This document shows positions 8,309-17,829 of a DNA stretch of 64,000 bases, piece by piece. Numbering within the stretch: the first letter of the stretch is position 1; each line of letters starts with the position of its first letter. The notes beneath the pieces are model-generated. The model searched no databases. It saw nothing but the letters and a program-made list of their open reading frames with translations, and was not told the DNA's origin. The position numbers were made by a program, and so were the translations under genes. Source of the DNA: an uncultured Amphritea sp. (GTDB lineage Bacteria > Pseudomonadota > Gammaproteobacteria > Pseudomonadales > Balneatricaceae); the NCBI RefSeq assembly GCF_937127095.1, contig NZ_CAKZLP010000054.1, positions 124,001-188,000 on the forward strand. The letters are read 5' to 3'.

Positions 8309-11281
8309 ATGTTCCCTCTCTCACTATATTTCTCTGATCAACAGGTTAAATGGAGCGTTGCGCAGCTGTGGAATAATATCCCTGCATACTACTGTGCTGA
8401 TGAAGAGGAGCTGATAACCCAACTGGCTGAACTCTCGCCAAAACATAATGAGCCACCGCTACAACTGACGGACAACCCGTTCAGCGGTCACACTGTTACC
8501 CTTCAGCTTGAGAACACATTCGCTATACGGGGAGGAATACGCGATGAAGAGAGATTGGTTTTGCTGTCACTCGCCGAACACCTCCTGCATCTGCCCAATC
8601 AACAGAGTATTAGCCATCAGATAGACACACGACTCAGCACGACACACTGGCCCACCTACTTTGCCCATAACCGTGCCGATATTCAGCGAACAAGCCTCTG
8701 GCAACAGGGAATCACTGCCAAGCGAGTAACCCTGGAAACCGACGCCGCAGTGATATTCAGTGAACTGGTTGAGCGGATCGACTTTGCCATCATCCATGAT
8801 GCACTGACCCAGGCCGTCAAAGCCCTCAGAGAGCAGATTATCTTCAGCCCCGATATCCATCAGGGCCTGCAACGGATGAACAACAGGTCAGACAAACTGA
8901 CCTGCGACTTCAATATTTTAGGCGAGAATGCAGTCTCCGCAGAGGCCGCCCGACAGCATTTCAATCATTGTCTCGACGCGATAAAAGCGATAGCTGTGCA
9001 ACACGCTGAAGAGCGCCCGACACCATCATTATCGATCAAACTATCTGCCCTGCATCCCCGCTTCGAGCCACTCAAATCTGCCAGCGTTATTGAGGAACTC
9101 ACCCAAAGGATGCTGCATCTGCTGATCATTGCCCGATCTGAAAACATTTCACTGATGATCGAAGCGGAAGAGTCCAGCCGTCAGGAACTGACGCTTCAGG
9201 TGTTTGAAAAGCTATTACGTAGCGATCTCTGCCGGGGATGGGGTGGGCTGGGAATAACCGTGCAGGCTTACTCGAAACGAGCCATGCCGATCCTTGGCTG
9301 GTTAAGCTTTATAGCAGATGAGCGGCAAACCTCTATACCGGTGAGGCTGGTAAAAGGCAGTTACCGGGACGGGGATATAACACAGGCAGATATACAAGGG
9401 CTGCCCGGTTATCCGGTGTATACGCAAAAGCAGGCAACCGACCTGTCATATCAGCTGTGCGCCCGCTACCTGCTCAGCGACCATTGCCCGTTATTGGCGC
9501 CTCAATTTGCCAGTCACGACAATCCAACCATTGAACAGGTTATAGCTATCGCAGAACAGAGCAATAAAACAGTCGAACTGCAAAGACAGCAGGGCTCAGA
9601 GGAAACCCTTTTCAGCGGAGTCAGGGTTCATAACCGCCCGGTTCAGCAACGGCTTTATGCTCCCCTAGGTGAACAACCGCAACTGCCTGCCTATCTGACA
9701 CGCAGGTTAGGTGAAAGTGCTGCCGACAGCGATGCCGTTATACACCAGTCAATCAGCAATAAACGCCCAACCGGTGTCATTCTGGACTCACAGTTACAGC
9801 GCCAGCGGCTGCTGGATAAAATTGCGGCTTTTGGGGATAAGCAATGGCTGGCGGCACCGCTGATCAATGGTGAGCCGGTGCGATCCCGCCCGGCTGAAAT
9901 AACGGTTTCACCCTTTAACCTGAGCCTGCAAACCGGGGAACTGTTTCGCAGCACCATCGAAGATGTGCGGGAAGCCTACACTGTCACCCGGGCCGGATTT
10001 ATTCGCTGGAATAAGCAACCCGTGGCTGAACGGGCGATGATTATCAACCGCTTTGCTGACCTGCTGGAACAGCATCGTGAAGAGCTGGTCGCGCTTTCTA
10101 TTCGTGAAGCGGGTAAGACCCTGCGGGATGCATTGAATGAGATCCGTGAAACGGTTGATCTGTGCCATATCTACGCCGAACAGGCGGTCAGCCAGTTATC
10201 GCCACAACCGATAGTCTCGCTGGCGGGTGCAGCAGATACCCTGATTCACCAGGGCCGGGGAATCTTTATGTGTATCAGCCCCTGGAGTTTCCCCCTGGCA
10301 ACCTGGACCGGTCAGGTCGTCGCAGCACTCTTGGCAGGCAACGTGGTGATCGCTAAACCCGCCAACAGCACACCACTGATCGCCTACCGTGCTGCCGAAT
10401 TGCTGTTGGAGGCGGGGGTAGCCAGCGACGCCCTCGCCCTGTTACCCGGCAGCAGTGATGAGATCGATGAACCGCTGATCAAGGATTTTCGCCTCTGCGG
10501 CATCGCCTTTACCGGGTCAAATTTCAGTGCCAACATTATCGCCCGACAACTGGCACACCGGGAAAACGCGCCGACAGTGCCTTTTATTACGGCAACCGGC
10601 GGCCTGAGTGCGATGATCGTTGATAGCAGTGTACCTCCGGAACAGGTCGTCAGAGATGTCATCGAATCCGCATTCAATAGCGCCGGACAACGCTGTTCCG
10701 CACTCCGGGTGCTCTATCTGCAGGAAGATATCGCAGATCCGATTGAAACCATGCTGATTGAGGCTATCCATACGCTGAAGATTGGAGACCCCCGCGAACC
10801 GGACACCGATCTGGGACCGGTGATCGATAATCATGCGCTTCAGGCACAACATGGCCATATAGAACACTGCAGAGCCCATGGCAGACTACTGTTTGAAGGG
10901 GAGCTGAGCCATCAGCATGATACGGGCTATTTTGTCGCGCCCACTCTGATTCGTCTGCACTCCATCGATGAACTGAGTGGTGAATATTTTGGCCCGATTC
11001 TGCATATCATCCGCTATCAGAAAGATAATCCTGAGCGGATTGCGGAAGAGATCAACCGCAGCGAATATGGATTGTCACTGCACATCCACTCCTCTGACAA
11101 CGAGGCCATTAACGCTCTCTGCCAGCAACTACGACCTGGCAATATCAGCATCAGACGAAACCTGAACGACAGTTTTTGCCGTTGGCCACGGTTTGCCTCA
11201 TCGGGGTTGTCAGGCACCGGTCCAAAGGCCGGCGGACCTAACTATCTGCTCAGTTTTACCCAGCAAACGATGTGTAGCTGA
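8309..11281 (+). CDS. Divergent PutA-like bifunctional proline / glutamate-semialdehyde dehydrogenase
   Basis: 990 residues: an N-terminal alpha region, an FAD-type proline dehydrogenase half (about 150-480) and an NAD aldehyde dehydrogenase half (about 520-985). No ribbon-helix-helix domain precedes it, as in short type-A PutA. The PRODH half keeps SIKLSALHPRF, IEAEESSR, GLGITVQAYSKRA, the VKG lysine and the substrate-binding Arg pair in AYLTRRL, but the usual KGAYWD reads KGSYRD and the LHGM stretch is lost. In the ALDH half the catalytic Cys796 (SAGQRCSALR) is present, but the general-base Glu exactly 34 residues earlier is Ala762 (TATGGLSA), and the NRN-x-PFGGEG loop has become RRNLNDSFCRWPRFASSG. 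It may therefore be a second, functionally altered PutA. AGGATC precedes the start. No regulator or putP adjoins it. Confidence 0.82.
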   Translation: MFPLSLYFSDQQVKWSVAQLWNNIPAYYCADEEELITQLAELSPKHNEPPLQLTDNPFSGHTVTLQLENTFAIRGGIRDEERLVLLSLAEHLLHLPNQQSISHQIDTRLSTTHWPTYFAHNRADIQRTSLWQQGITAKRVTLETDAAVIFSELVERIDFAIIHDALTQAVKALREQIIFSPDIHQGLQRMNNRSDKLTCDFNILGENAVSAEAARQHFNHCLDAIKAIAVQHAEERPTPSLSIKLSALHPRFEPLKSASVIEELTQRMLHLLIIARSENISLMIEAEESSRQELTLQVFEKLLRSDLCRGWGGLGITVQAYSKRAMPILGWLSFIADERQTSIPVRLVKGSYRDGDITQADIQGLPGYPVYTQKQATDLSYQLCARYLLSDHCPLLAPQFASHDNPTIEQVIAIAEQSNKTVELQRQQGSEETLFSGVRVHNRPVQQRLYAPLGEQPQLPAYLTRRLGESAADSDAVIHQSISNKRPTGVILDSQLQRQRLLDKIAAFGDKQWLAAPLINGEPVRSRPAEITVSPFNLSLQTGELFRSTIEDVREAYTVTRAGFIRWNKQPVAERAMIINRFADLLEQHREELVALSIREAGKTLRDALNEIRETVDLCHIYAEQAVSQLSPQPIVSLAGAADTLIHQGRGIFMCISPWSFPLATWTGQVVAALLAGNVVIAKPANSTPLIAYRAAELLLEAGVASDALALLPGSSDEIDEPLIKDFRLCGIAFTGSNFSANIIARQLAHRENAPTVPFITATGGLSAMIVDSSVPPEQVVRDVIESAFNSAGQRCSALRVLYLQEDIADPIETMLIEAIHTLKIGDPREPDTDLGPVIDNHALQAQHGHIEHCRAHGRLLFEGELSHQHDTGYFVAPTLIRLHSIDELSGEYFGPILHIIRYQKDNPERIAEEINRSEYGLSLHIHSSDNEAINALCQQLRPGNISIRRNLNDSFCRWPRFASSGLSGTGPKAGGPNYLLSFTQQTMCS

Positions 11282-11316
11282 TTCGACCACAGGTAACTCA
11301 TCACCGCTAAAAGGCG

Positions 11317-12699
11317 TCAGGCGATTTCCGCCTGCACCAGTCGATAACAGGGTGAATACTCCTCATAGTCGATCTTCATGCGTCGCTGTAATACGAAGGA
11401 GGATAACAACACATCCAGTTCATTCACCAGGGCCGGTTCGCCCCTGAGCTCAAACGGACCAAACTCTTCAATCGCACGAATGCCCGGCGCTTTTACGTTA
11501 CCGGCAACGATCCCGGAGAGGGCTTTTCGCAACGTGGCGGCCAACAGGTAATCGGGCTGATCATGGTTCAGGTTAAGCCCCGCCATATTTTCATGAGTGG
11601 GTTCAAACGGCTGCTGAAACTCTGAAGGGATATACAGCTGCCAGTTAAAGTGGAACGATTCGCCGGTCGCTTTACGATAAACCGTCACCCGCTCAAGTCC
11701 CGCCTTCATCTTCACCGCTACCTCATACGGGTCACCGACCACAATCTCATAGAGAGAGGCGGCCCGCTCACCTAAAGTCGAACGGATAAACCGGTCCACC
11801 GTCTCAAAATAGGCTTCACTGCCGGCAGGACCGGTAAAGATCAGCGGGAACGGACAGGCGATGTTACGCTCATGCAGCAGGATACCCAGCATGTAGAGAA
11901 TCTCTTCGGCTGTACCCGCACCGCCGGGGAACACAATGATGCCATGACCCAGGCGGACAAACGCTTCCAGCCGCTTTTCAATATCCGGCATGATGATCAG
12001 TTCGTTAACGATCGGGTTGGGTGACTCCGCGGCAATGATGCCCGGCTCCGATATACCCACATAGCGGGCATCGCTGATACGTTGCTTAGCATGGGCGATA
12101 GTGGCACCTTTCATCGGCCCCTTCATCGCACCCGGGCCACAACCGGTACAGACGCTCATGCCACGTAAGCCGAGCTCATAACCCACCTGTTTGGTGTAGA
12201 TATACTCTTCCCGGCCGATCGAATGACCACCCCAGCAGACCACCAGATTGGGTTTCACATGGGGTTCTATCGCTTTGGCGTGCCTTAGAATGTGGAACAC
12301 CATATTGGTAATCTGTTCACCCTCCAGCAGACCATCACAGCATTTATCCAGCTCATCGCCGACGTAGAGCAGATCCCGTAAAACAGAAAACAGATGCTCA
12401 CGGATACCCTGAATAATCTCACCATCGACAAACGCGCTGGCAGGCGCATTGATCAGTTCCAGCTGCACGCCGCGGTGTTTCTGACTAACCCGGATATCGA
12501 AATTCTTATGCTTTTCCAGCACCTGCTTGGTGCTGTCCAGTTCACTGCCACAGTTAAGCACCGCCAGAGCGCACTGGCGAAAAAGTGGATATAAACCCGC
12601 CTCATTGCGGTCCTGAAGTTTTGCAACCTCGAAGGGTGAAAGTGTATCCAGACTATCCAGTGGCGTAATATTCGCGCTTACAAATTGTTCTGTCATCAT
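11317..12699 (-). CDS. ppnN: Nucleotide 5'-monophosphate nucleosidase PpnN (YgdH, LOG family)
   Basis: 460 residues, close to E. coli PpnN/YgdH (454). It carries the PpnN N-terminal domain, a central Rossmann LOG domain (about 145-340) with the GG-x-G-T-x-x-E signature seen here as PGGAGTAEEILYMLGIL, and the PpnN C-terminal domain. The E. coli enzyme hydrolyses purine and pyrimidine nucleoside 5'-monophosphates to base and ribose 5-phosphate and is activated by (p)ppGpp. GAGGGG lies 7 nt upstream of the ATG at 12699. It is convergent with the putA-like gene (35 bp apart) and downstream of cobB on the same strand. A second, short LOG protein is encoded at 42.1-42.7 kb. Confidence 0.93.
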   Translation of the reverse strand: MMTEQFVSANITPLDSLDTLSPFEVAKLQDRNEAGLYPLFRQCALAVLNCGSELDSTKQVLEKHKNFDIRVSQKHRGVQLELINAPASAFVDGEIIQGIREHLFSVLRDLLYVGDELDKCCDGLLEGEQITNMVFHILRHAKAIEPHVKPNLVVCWGGHSIGREEYIYTKQVGYELGLRGMSVCTGCGPGAMKGPMKGATIAHAKQRISDARYVGISEPGIIAAESPNPIVNELIIMPDIEKRLEAFVRLGHGIIVFPGGAGTAEEILYMLGILLHERNIACPFPLIFTGPAGSEAYFETVDRFIRSTLGERAASLYEIVVGDPYEVAVKMKAGLERVTVYRKATGESFHFNWQLYIPSEFQQPFEPTHENMAGLNLNHDQPDYLLAATLRKALSGIVAGNVKAPGIRAIEEFGPFELRGEPALVNELDVLLSSFVLQRRMKIDYEEYSPCYRLVQAEIA

Positions 12700-12867
12700 G
12701 GTCTTGCCCCTCTAATCAACACCCCAGCGCAGAAACAGTTTCCGGCTGTACACAGGGCTTAGCGAGTCATTCGTTAAATCACCTGACCCGTCTAAAAAAT
12801 ATAAAGCTCAGGTTACAATATAGTTAAATTCTCGACAGTACACCATTAACCTGTTGATAAAAAAGAA

Positions 12868-13578
12868 TTAACTACTGATTAAACTTTGAACAAACAGGGG
12901 CACTTCCTGGCTGGCAGGGCCATAAATATGGCGATCAAATGCCGACTGTTTCTTTGAAGGTTCAAGATTAATTTCAACCGTTTCAGCCCCTACGCTGTTA
13001 GCCACTTCAACAAAACCTGCAGCCGGATAGACATGGCCGGAAGTTCCGATTGAGATAAACAGATCACAGCGTTCCAACGCATCGTAGATCAGTTCCATCT
13101 GCAGCGGCATCTCGCCAAACCAGACGATATCCGGTCTCAGGGTTCCCACATGATCACAGCAGCCACACCGGGCGTCGGGCCCCACCGCCTGGTGATTGGT
13201 AAACACCTGACCGGACGTGGTACAGCGCAAATTCAACAGTTCACCATGCATATGGATCAGATTTTTACTGCCGGCCCGCTCATGCAGGTTATCGATATTC
13301 TGGGTCACCAGCAGCAGTTGCTGCCCGGTAAACGCCTGTTCCAACTTGGCCAGCGCCAGATGCGCAGGATTAGGGCGGATATCCGGCAGCAGCAATTGCT
13401 CCCGCCGCTGGTTATAAAACTGGTGCACCAGCTCAGGGTCACGGGCAAATGCTTCAGGGGTAGCAACATCTTCAATTCGGTGGTTTTCCCACAAACCATC
13501 CGCTGCGCGAAACGTCCTTATTCCTGATTCAGCTGATATTCCAGCACCGGTTAGAATCACAATATTCTGATACTGCAC
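12868..13578 (-). CDS. cobB: NAD-dependent protein deacylase, sirtuin CobB
   Basis: Class III sirtuin of 236 residues removing acetyl or succinyl groups from lysines with NAD+. Visible motifs are [16 protein letters not shown] (NAD binding), [19 protein letters not shown] with the catalytic His, zinc cysteines in LRCTTS and CGCCDH, and [12 protein letters not shown]. The ALWENH-RVEDVATPE-like segment with Tyr and Arg for succinyl-lysine binding (FYNQRR) is also present. The start is taken as GTG at 13578 because AAGGAG sits 7 nt upstream; the longer ATG reading would place that site inside the gene. It is divergent from the phoH-like gene with about 130 bp between. Confidence 0.93.
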   Translation of the reverse strand: MQYQNIVILTGAGISAESGIRTFRAADGLWENHRIEDVATPEAFARDPELVHQFYNQRREQLLLPDIRPNPAHLALAKLEQAFTGQQLLLVTQNIDNLHERAGSKNLIHMHGELLNLRCTTSGQVFTNHQAVGPDARCGCCDHVGTLRPDIVWFGEMPLQMELIYDALERCDLFISIGTSGHVYPAAGFVEVANSVGAETVEINLEPSKKQSAFDRHIYGPASQEVPLFVQSLISS

Positions 13579-13710
13579 AACCCCACTCCTTAAAAATGGT
13601 GACACATGGGTTTAATCCTACGCCAACTTCTGCTTAACTAACTATACAGGCCGAAAGTTTTTTAACGGTTACTGTGTCAATATATGAGTCGGCTCGAGAA
13701 GGAAACCAGT

Positions 13711-15096
13711 ATGAGTGCTGATAAGCTCTATATCCTCGATACCAACGTTTTACTGCACGACCCAAACTGCCTTTACGAATTTAAGGAGCAGGATGTCGCT
13801 ATACCGATGACCGTCCTGGAAGAACTGGACAGCATCAAGGACCGTAAACAGAGCGTCGCTCAGGAAGCCAGACACGTCATTCGCGCGATTGATAATATCC
13901 TCAGTGCCGCCACACCATCCCAGATACTCAAAGGGGTACAGATCAAGGTTCCCGGAACCGAAGATACCACCCGACTGGGTAAACTGAGTATTTTCCCCGA
14001 TCACGAACTCACCACCCGTCAGGGTTTTCTCCCTGACAATAAGAATAACGACAACCATATTATCAACTGCGCTCTGCACCTGCAGGGCAGCGACCCCCAT
14101 CGCGAAATTATTCTCGTTACTAAAGATATCAACATGCGCCTTAAAGCAATGGGCGCAGGACTGCAAAAAGTAGAGGATTATCGTAAAGACCAGCTGGTGT
14201 CCGATCTGGAGCTGCTACCGTCCGGGCATTTCCATATTGAGGGTAACTTCTGGGAAAAGGTCGACAAGGTCAAAAGTTATCAGGAAGGCGCTGCCACTTA
14301 TCATAAAGTCAGCCCTGATCTGCTGCCGGATACCTATCCCTGTCAGTATATCTATGATGATTCAAAAGACTTTGCCGCACGGGTGGTATCGGTTAACCAT
14401 GAAGAGATCATATTGAAAGATCTCGGTTACGAAAAGCTGATGCAGCAGGAGTGCTGGGGCATCCACCCTATCAACATCTACCAGGCGTTTGCCATGCAGT
14501 CGATTCAGGACCCTGATATCGATCTCTGCCTGCTAAATGGAGCAGCGGGCTCAGGTAAAACCCTGATCGCACTGGCCTGCGCCCTGGAGATGGTGATTGA
14601 AGAGGGGCGTTTCAACAAGATTATTGTGACCCGCTCTACCCCGCCAGTGGCTGAAGATATCGGCTTCCTGCCGGGCACCGAAGAGGAGAAGATGACGCCC
14701 TGGCTCAGCTCAATCCTTGATAACCTGGAAGCGATGCATGAAGGTGATGAGCGTCCGCAGAGCAGTGTTAAATATGCGATTGAAAAGGCCAATATCCAGT
14801 TTAAATCACTTAACTTTATCCGTGGACGCAGTATTCAGAATGCAGTAGTGCTGATTGATGAGGCGCAAAACCTGACACCTCAGCAGTTAAAAACAATCCT
14901 CACCCGTTGTGGCAAGGACAGTAAGATGATCTGCTTGGGCAACCTCGCCCAGATCGACTCTAATTATCTGACCGCGCTCACCTCAGGTCTGACCTATGTG
15001 GTCGAGCGATTTAAAGGGTTTGAAGGCTCGGCAACTGTTCACCTGGAAGGGATCTTCCGTTCAAGGCTGGCAGAATACGCAGAAGAGCATCTCTGA
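13711..15096 (+). CDS. PhoH family ATPase with N-terminal PIN domain
   Basis: 461 residues from ATG 13711, chosen because AGAAGGA lies 8 nt upstream (an earlier in-frame ATG at 13684 has none). The N-terminal PIN nuclease-like domain (about 5-150) starts [12 protein letters not shown], and conserved acidic residues appear in EELDSIK and [11 protein letters not shown]. The C-terminal PhoH ATPase (about 230-455) has Walker A GAAGSGKT and Walker [13 protein letters not shown]. This is the PIN-PhoH (YlaK/PhoH2-like) architecture associated with RNA processing rather than the shorter PhoH found next to ybeY. It ends at a terminator overlapping the yidD upstream region. Confidence 0.9.
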   Translation: MSADKLYILDTNVLLHDPNCLYEFKEQDVAIPMTVLEELDSIKDRKQSVAQEARHVIRAIDNILSAATPSQILKGVQIKVPGTEDTTRLGKLSIFPDHELTTRQGFLPDNKNNDNHIINCALHLQGSDPHREIILVTKDINMRLKAMGAGLQKVEDYRKDQLVSDLELLPSGHFHIEGNFWEKVDKVKSYQEGAATYHKVSPDLLPDTYPCQYIYDDSKDFAARVVSVNHEEIILKDLGYEKLMQQECWGIHPINIYQAFAMQSIQDPDIDLCLLNGAAGSGKTLIALACALEMVIEEGRFNKIIVTRSTPPVAEDIGFLPGTEEEKMTPWLSSILDNLEAMHEGDERPQSSVKYAIEKANIQFKSLNFIRGRSIQNAVVLIDEAQNLTPQQLKTILTRCGKDSKMICLGNLAQIDSNYLTALTSGLTYVVERFKGFEGSATVHLEGIFRSRLAEYAEEHL

Positions 15097-15116
15097 TACA
15101 CTGAATATTATCGATC

Positions 15117-15142
15117 AAAGCCGCGTCAGTCGCGGCTTTTTC
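15117..15142 (+). terminator. Rho-independent terminator after the phoH-like gene
   Basis: Stem AAAGCCGCG / CGCGGCTTT with a 5-nt loop (TCAGT) followed by a T-rich tail, 20 bp after the stop codon and 37 bp before the yidD start. Confidence 0.85.
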
Positions 15143-15178
15143 TTGTCCCACCCATCCCCACAGCGCTACACTTACGCC

Positions 15179-15451
15179 ATGATGCTAAGACGCTGTTTTA
15201 TTTTTCTCATTCGCACCTACCAATACCTGATTAGCCCGTTTCTCGGGCCGAACTGCAGGTTCTATCCAACCTGCTCAGCGTATGCAATGGAAGCGATCGA
15301 AACCCACGGAGTCCTCAAAGGCTTCTGGTTGGCTATTAAACGCATTGGCAAGTGTCATCCCGGCCACCCGGGTGGCTACGACCCGGTGCCACCGGCCTGT
15401 TGCAGTGACCATAAGCCTGGCCCGGATAATCACCCTACGCCGCCGGAATGA
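15179..15451 (+). CDS. yidD: Membrane protein insertion efficiency factor YidD
   Basis: 90-residue protein starting at ATG 15179 (or the adjacent ATG at 15182). It matches Yid[24 protein letters not shown], then [39 protein letters not shown], with the conserved cysteines in the CRFYPTC and KCHP segments. The N-terminal amphipathic helix attaches to the inner membrane, where YidD assists YidC-dependent insertion. In most gammaproteobacteria yidD sits between rnpA and yidC near oriC; here it is alone behind a phoH-like gene. The longer reading frame from 14996 overlaps phoH and is not used. No convincing ribosome binding site is visible. Confidence 0.87.
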   Translation: MMLRRCFIFLIRTYQYLISPFLGPNCRFYPTCSAYAMEAIETHGVLKGFWLAIKRIGKCHPGHPGGYDPVPPACCSDHKPGPDNHPTPPE

Positions 15452-15544
15452 ATTTTTGGGTAACCTTTAATTGACCTGAGAAGCTAAGCCAGCTATAGCT
15501 TAACTATCTGATTTATAAACCGAGTTGTTAGAGTAAGGATCAGG

Positions 15545-17785
15545 ATGTTTAGCACTCTCACCGTTATTCTCACGATTACGTTGTACATGGCGGTACTTTT
15601 CGGTATCGCACAATTAGTTGAACGGCGGATAGAGACGCGCGGCAACGGCCTTAGTGGCCCCTGGGTCTACGGTCTCTCACTGGCGGTGTATCATACCTCC
15701 TGGACCTTTTATGGCAGTGTGGGGTTTGCCGCCAGCTCCGGTCTGCAGTTTCTCGGCGTCTATCTGGGCGCAATACTGGGAATCGCCTTCTGGTGGATCA
15801 CCCTGCGACGAATGGTATTTGCCAAAGAAGTTTTCCGCATCACCAGCATCGCTGACTTTATCTCTACCCGTTATAACCGTTCTGAAAGCATTGCCGCGCT
15901 GGTCACCCTGATCGCACTGTTCGGTATTCTCCCCTATATCGCGCTGCAGCTGAAAGCGGTGGTTGGCTCATTCCAGCTAATTACCGATCATGAAAGTTCA
16001 ACTATGGGGTGGGGTCTGTCCGGCCTGCTGATAACCCTGTTTATGATCGCCTTCACCATTATGTTCGGCATGCGTCGTTTAGACCCCACTGAGCGACATC
16101 AGGGGATGATGACCGCACTGGCCGTCGAATGTCTGGTCAAGCTGATCGCCTTTATGACGGTTGGCCTGTTTGTTAGCTTCGGTCTGTTTAATGGTTTCGA
16201 TGATATTACCGAACGGTTATTTGATCAGGGTTTCGAGCGGGTCATTCAGGTCAGTGGCACCGCAAATTCAGGTGTCATGTGGCTGACACTCATCGTTCTC
16301 AGCTTTGCAGCGATTCAGAACCTGCCGCGTATGTTCCATGTCGCGGTGGTCGAAAATGCAGATCATAGACATATAAAAACAGCCATGTGGATGCTGCCGC
16401 TGTACATGATTCTGATCAACCTGTTTGTGGTACCGATTGCGGCCGGTGGTCTGCTGATGGGGCTGCCACAGGAATCAGCAGACTTCTATGTGCTGTTACT
16501 GCCACAACTGGCGGGGAATAACGCGCTGACGCTGCTGGCATTTATTGGCGGATTTTCTGCCGCTACCGGCATGATCATTGTCACCACCATGACCCTCTCG
16601 ACAATGGCATCGAACCACCTGATTCTGCCTGTTCTGGAAAGAGTGCCCGCCTGTGGTTTTATTAAACCCTTCCTATTGCAGATCCGCTGGTTACTGGCCT
16701 CTCTGATTCTAATGGGCAGCTATGGCTTCGCCATCGAGTTTAGCGATTCCTATATTCTGGTGGCGATAGGGCTGATCTCATTTGTCGCAGTACTACAATT
16801 TGCTCCGGCCTTGTTAGGCGGCTTATTCTGGACCCGGGGCAACAGTGCCGGTGCTTTGTCTGGGTTACTCGCAGGCTTTCTGATGTGGATCTACACCCTG
16901 ATGATCCCCGCGTTTATCAGTAATGGCTGGATCCCGGCCTCAATTCTGAAGGAGGGGTTATTTGGCTTTGCCCTGCTGCGACCCGAGGCCCTGTTCGGCT
17001 TCGACGATATCGGTTCAATCCCCCATAGCGTTTTCTGGACCCTGCTGGTCAACATCGGCTTTTATATTCTCGGCTCGCTGCTATACAGCCCACATAAAGC
17101 CGAGCGCAATCTGTCCACTGAGTTTCTCTGTGCGATGAAACCGGCATCGACTCAAAAAGCGCGACCGACCGGACTGGATCGATATATTCCGCTGGATGAT
17201 AAGCTGAATGAAGCCCAGACGCTGTTAGAAAGTTATCTGAGCAAAGATAAAACCAAAGCCGCCCTGCTTCAGATTACCGAAGACCTGCAGGTCACCGGTA
17301 AGAGTCATATCGCCATTATCGAGTTACTGGAGTTTCACCGGATGCTCGAACATATACTGGCCGGTTCAATTGGTTCAGCCAGCGCCCACAAAGCGATGGA
17401 AAGCAGTATTCGCTATAACACCCGCGAAGCCGCGGATCTGAAAGCGCTATACAGCCACCTGGTTGCGGAACTTAATCAGCAGCGCCTGCCGGGACAAGAG
17501 AGTATCAATGACAATGAAACAGGCACTCATAGTTATGGTCTGATTAATAACCTGCAGAAAAAGATAAAAAAACATGAGCAGACCATCAAAATGCTGAATA
17601 AGCAGATTGCAGATCTGGAAGGCAGACTGGAAAATCGCTATCAGGAGATCTTCCGCTATCGCCTTGAAAGCCAGAAGGTGCGCCAGGAAAGCGAAGCACT
17701 CAAACTACAGATTCAAGCAGGTTTATTGATCGACAAGCCGCTTGATGCTGAAACCGAAACAGAAGAGAAACTGATAAAAGAGTAG
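15545..17785 (+). CDS. SLC5-type membrane protein with STAC and coiled-coil tail, no kinase domain
   Basis: 746 residues. Residues about 1-525 form a sodium:solute symporter-like domain with about 13 hydrophobic helices (YHTSWTFYGSVGFAASSG, FISTRYNRSE, FAAIQNLPRMFHVAVVEN), very like the sensory transporter module of CbrA-type histidine kinases. Residues about 550-640 resemble the STAC domain that joins such modules to a kinase core. Instead of PAS and HATPase domains, the protein ends in a charged coiled coil (about 664-727: LINNLQKKIKKHEQ, KQIADLEGRLENRYQE). No frameshift remnant of a kinase follows; the stop is succeeded at once by a terminator. AAGGATC precedes the start. It could be a transporter, or a receptor whose coiled coil recruits a separate partner. 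The histidine and proline relationship of CbrA is family knowledge, not shown here. Confidence 0.82.
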   Translation: MFSTLTVILTITLYMAVLFGIAQLVERRIETRGNGLSGPWVYGLSLAVYHTSWTFYGSVGFAASSGLQFLGVYLGAILGIAFWWITLRRMVFAKEVFRITSIADFISTRYNRSESIAALVTLIALFGILPYIALQLKAVVGSFQLITDHESSTMGWGLSGLLITLFMIAFTIMFGMRRLDPTERHQGMMTALAVECLVKLIAFMTVGLFVSFGLFNGFDDITERLFDQGFERVIQVSGTANSGVMWLTLIVLSFAAIQNLPRMFHVAVVENADHRHIKTAMWMLPLYMILINLFVVPIAAGGLLMGLPQESADFYVLLLPQLAGNNALTLLAFIGGFSAATGMIIVTTMTLSTMASNHLILPVLERVPACGFIKPFLLQIRWLLASLILMGSYGFAIEFSDSYILVAIGLISFVAVLQFAPALLGGLFWTRGNSAGALSGLLAGFLMWIYTLMIPAFISNGWIPASILKEGLFGFALLRPEALFGFDDIGSIPHSVFWTLLVNIGFYILGSLLYSPHKAERNLSTEFLCAMKPASTQKARPTGLDRYIPLDDKLNEAQTLLESYLSKDKTKAALLQITEDLQVTGKSHIAIIELLEFHRMLEHILAGSIGSASAHKAMESSIRYNTREAADLKALYSHLVAELNQQRLPGQESINDNETGTHSYGLINNLQKKIKKHEQTIKMLNKQIADLEGRLENRYQEIFRYRLESQKVRQESEALKLQIQAGLLIDKPLDAETETEEKLIKE

Positions 17786-17791
17786 ATAAAA

Positions 17792-17815
17792 AAACAGCCG
17801 CATATGCGGCTGTTT
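17792..17815. terminator. Bidirectional terminator between SLC5-STAC gene and mscS
   Basis: Perfect palindrome of 12-bp arms, AAACAGCCGCAT / ATGCGGCTGTTT, with A- and T-rich flanks, placed between the convergent stops at 17785 and 17830. It should work in both directions. Confidence 0.88.
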
Positions 17816-17829
17816 CAAAAAAAGCAGGT

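Noticed and set aside
14996..15178. Longer yidD start overlapping phoH
   Set aside because: The extra residues are the phoH end in another frame and the terminator; YidD homology begins at 15179.
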